Origin: Verrucomicrobiota bacterium
Lineage (GTDB): Bacteria > Verrucomicrobiota > Verrucomicrobiia > Limisphaerales > AV2
Assembly: GCA_003218935.1 (NCBI GenBank)
Contig: QHPA01000222.1
Span: 1 to 9,586, forward strand
Direction of reading: 5' to 3'
DNA: 9,586 nt
Both the position numbers and the translations under genes were made by a program. This document shows, one piece after another, positions 7,582 through 9,586 of the stretch. Position 1 is the stretch's first letter. Each line of letters begins with the position of its first letter. The notes beneath the pieces are model-generated. The model was not told the DNA's origin and searched no databases. It saw only the letters and a list, made by a program, of their open reading frames with translations.

Positions 7582-8781
7582 ATGACCGCCGTTGACAATC
7601 CGCAATCTGCCACCCGCCACACCCAACCCGCGGAAACCATTGTCGCCGTCCGCGGCCTGACGAAAATCTTCAAAGACTTCTGGGGCCGTCCCAAGGCGAA
7701 GGCGGTGGACAACGTCGATTTCGAAGTCCGACGCGGCGAAGTCTTCGGCTTGCTGGGACCGAACGGCTCAGGCAAATCCACGACGGTCAAAATGCTGCTG
7801 GGCCTGTTGTATCCGACGAAAGGACACATCGAAGTGTTCGGCCACTCCCCGCGGCACGTCGCGATCAAGTCGCGCATCGGTTACCTGCCGGAGGAATCGT
7901 ATCTCTACCGCTACCTCGATTCCAACGAGACACTCGACTTCTTCGGCAGCCTGTTCGATTTGCCGAACAAAGAACGGCGGCGTCGCGCCGAGCAACTGCT
8001 GGAGATGGTGGGGTTGAACCAGGTGCGCCGCCGGATGGTGGGCGAGTTTTCCAAAGGCATGCAACGCCGCATCGGGCTGGCTCAGGCGCTGATCAATGAC
8101 CCTGACCTCGTGATTCTGGACGAACCCACTTCCGGTCTGGATCCGATCGGTTGTCGCGAAGTGAAAGACCTGATTCTCGCGCTCGCCCGCCGCGGCAAGA
8201 CCGTCATCCTGAGCAGCCATCTGTTGGCCGACGTGGAAGACGTTTGCGACCGCGTGGTGATTTATTACGGCGGAAGGGTCCAGGCCATGGGCACGCTGCG
8301 GGAACTGCTCGCCGAAGCGGATTCGATCCGCATCACAGCGCCGGTGCTGCCGCGCGAAACGTTGCAGCGCGTGCTGGAACTCATCCGGCAGGACGTGGCG
8401 GAGGAGAGGGTTCGCATCGACACGCCGACGCAAAATCTGGAGAGTTACTTTCTGGGCGTGGTGCGGAAGGCGCGCGAGAGCGAGGCGGAAACGTCCGGAG
8501 CGACCTCGGGCAGCAAAGTGGCTGCGTACCTGCGCGGTGATGCCGAAGCCCCGTCGCAAGCCGAGAAAATTCTCGAACGTTTGACGCAGCCGGCCGCCGC
8601 CGCCGGACGTAAAGTCGCGACGCCGAAAGCGGAAGAAACCGTTGATCTCAAAAAACTGGAGGAGCTGGCCGGACCCAAAGGGACCGCGCCGGTTGAGGAT
8701 AAATCGGTTGAAGCCGCCAAAGCGGCCGGGCTGGAACAGGCGAACCAAAAGCTGTCCTCGCTGCTCGGCAAGCCAAAGTGA
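7582..8781 (+). CDS. ABC transporter ATP-binding protein with long C-terminal tail
   Basis: This 399-residue cytoplasmic ATPase energises an exporter, probably with the permeases at 408 and 8827. The nucleotide-binding domain fills about residues 20-250. It shows Walker A GPNGSGKST (59-67, Lys65), a Q-loop-region YLPEESYLYRYL stretch, the signature variant FSKGMQ (156-161), Walker B LVILDEP (176-182, catalytic Glu181), the D-loop SGLDP, and the switch His213 in SSHLL. FSKGMQRR in place of LSGGQ is usual for ATPases paired with ABC-2 permeases. Typical members end near residue 310. Here about 90 further residues, rich in Ala, Glu, Lys and Pro, follow and look partly disordered or helical. The start is the first ATG, 13 bases after the pump's stop, without an obvious Shine-Dalgarno sequence. 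The substrate is unknown. Confidence 0.9.
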   Translation: MTAVDNPQSATRHTQPAETIVAVRGLTKIFKDFWGRPKAKAVDNVDFEVRRGEVFGLLGPNGSGKSTTVKMLLGLLYPTKGHIEVFGHSPRHVAIKSRIGYLPEESYLYRYLDSNETLDFFGSLFDLPNKERRRRAEQLLEMVGLNQVRRRMVGEFSKGMQRRIGLAQALINDPDLVILDEPTSGLDPIGCREVKDLILALARRGKTVILSSHLLADVEDVCDRVVIYYGGRVQAMGTLRELLAEADSIRITAPVLPRETLQRVLELIRQDVAEERVRIDTPTQNLESYFLGVVRKARESEAETSGATSGSKVAAYLRGDAEAPSQAEKILERLTQPAAAAGRKVATPKAEETVDLKKLEELAGPKGTAPVEDKSVEAAKAAGLEQANQKLSSLLGKPK

Positions 8782-8826
8782 CGCCGCGGCGATTTGAGAT
8801 CTGAGAGCAGAAGTCCGAATTTTTTC

Positions 8827-9586
8827 ATGCAACGCCTGTTCGCCATTGCCAAGCTGACTTTGAAGGCAGCCTTCCGGTATCGGCTGGTGCAGGTCCTGAC
8901 GGTGTTGCTGCTCGGCGCGGTCATCTGTCTGCCGGTGATCATCAAGCACGATGGCACGGCGCAAGGTTTCACGCAGATTCTGTTGACCTACACGCTCGGC
9001 TCCATCACCACGCTGCTCGGATTCGCGACGCTCTGGCTGGCGTGCGGCACGCTGGCGCGCGACGTCGAGGAGTGCCAGATGCAGATGGTGGCTGTGAAAC
9101 CGATCGCGCGCTGGGAAATCTGGCTGGGCAAATGGACCGGCATCATGTTCATGAACCTTCTGCTGCTGGCGGTCTCCGGCGCCGCCGTGTATTTCCTGAT
9201 GCAATGGCGCGCCCGGCAGTTGCCGCCGGAAGCGCAGGAGAAGTTGCGCAACGAGGTGCTGGTCGCGCGCGGCTCGCTCAAGCCGTCGGTCAACAACGCG
9301 GCGATTGAAGCGGAGGTCGAACGACAACTGCAGGAACGACTCAAAGACAGCACGGTGGCGGTCATGGACCGTGACTTCGTGCGTCAACAGATTCGCGAGC
9401 GGGTCAAGGCTCAGTTCCAGGTCGTGCCGCCGGGCGCCCCGCATCGTTGGATCATCAGCGCGGGCCTGTTCAACGACCGCTTGCGCCACAACCCGCTCCA
9501 ATTGCGTGTCAAATTCTTTGTGGCGCAGTCCGCGACTTCCGGGACCTATGTTGGCGCCTGGGAGATCGGTCCGCCCAACGGCCGGC
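8827..9586 (+). CDS. ABC-2-type transporter permease, cut by the window edge
   Basis: An open frame from ATG 8827 runs 253 codons to the window end without a stop, so the C-terminus is missing. It begins MQRLFAIAKLTLKAAFRYR, an amphipathic permease-like start. Three hydrophobic segments follow near 21-40, 53-75 and 103-122, with a CGTLARDVEE stretch and a VAVKPIARWEIWLGKW stretch between the second and third that resembles the ABC-2 core. From about 125 a large hydrophilic segment of over 100 residues begins. It is charged and helical around 160-200 (VERQLQERL, RQQIRERVKAQ), and no fourth helix is seen before the edge. It lies 45 bases after the ABC ATPase, the widest gap in the operon. That gap holds a short CGCCGCGGCG palindrome and a separate T-run but no convincing terminator. 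It is the most direct partner for that ATPase. Confidence 0.8.
   Translation, partial: MQRLFAIAKLTLKAAFRYRLVQVLTVLLLGAVICLPVIIKHDGTAQGFTQILLTYTLGSITTLLGFATLWLACGTLARDVEECQMQMVAVKPIARWEIWLGKWTGIMFMNLLLLAVSGAAVYFLMQWRARQLPPEAQEKLRNEVLVARGSLKPSVNNAAIEAEVERQLQERLKDSTVAVMDRDFVRQQIRERVKAQFQVVPPGAPHRWIISAGLFNDRLRHNPLQLRVKFFVAQSATSGTYVGAWEIGPPNGR

Noticed and set aside
6450..7877. 475-codon minus-strand ORF opposite the P-type ATPase
   Set aside because: It lies antisense to a gene with a full set of P-type motifs, crosses into the next gene, and its translation is Arg/His/Gln-rich without domains. It is a shadow of GC-rich codon use.
8782..8826. Possible terminator between the ABC ATPase and second permease
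   Set aside because: The CGCCGCGGCG palindrome has no room for a loop, and the T-run at 8820-8825 is about 28 bases away, so no stem-loop plus T-tract is formed. Gene order also argues for read-through.
7768..9501. 577-codon minus-strand ORF opposite the ABC ATPase and second permease
   Set aside because: It is antisense to two well-supported genes and spans their junction. The product is Arg/His/Gln-rich and low in recognisable structure, as expected for a shadow frame.

Overview
The window is GC-rich bacterial DNA holding one tightly packed plus-strand operon-like block, running from about 408 past the right edge. On the left, a minus-strand gene fragment lies divergently across a 250-base spacer. 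Gene content suggests a Verrucomicrobia- or Planctomycetes-like bacterium. The pointers are tandem HflK/HflC-like SPFH proteins beside a heavy-metal-type P-type ATPase and an ABC-2 exporter, an EF-hand calcium loop in a membrane protein, and few Shine-Dalgarno sites. This placement is an inference from style, since no rRNA or marker gene is present.

Layout: 1-157 (minus) is the start of a small secreted or membrane-anchored protein. 158-407 is the divergent intergenic region. 408-1550 is an ABC-2-type permease with an EF-hand loop before its last membrane helix. 1553-3478 is an SPFH protein with a seven-helix membrane domain fused to its N-terminus. 3495-4403 is HflC-like and 4413-5537 is HflK-like. 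5544-7568 is a P1B-type metal ATPase with a histidine-rich N-terminal tail and no HMA domain. 7582-8781 is an ABC ATPase with a long charged/alanine-rich tail. 8827-9586 is a second ABC-2-type permease, cut by the window edge. Gaps between the plus-strand genes are 2, 16, 9, 6, 13 and 45 bases, which fits co-transcription.

How the genes may work together: the ABC ATPase with one or both permeases should form an exporter of unknown substrate, and the P-type ATPase should move a metal cation. The three SPFH proteins should assemble as a hetero-oligomeric membrane ring or cage, as HflK/HflC do in Escherichia coli. No ftsH protease gene, the usual HflKC partner, is present in the window. The notable hypothesis is that this SPFH complex organises or regulates the metal pump and/or the ABC exporter, with calcium a possible signal through the EF-hand. 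That functional link rests on gene order only. No RNA genes, mobile elements, CRISPR arrays or convincing terminators were seen.
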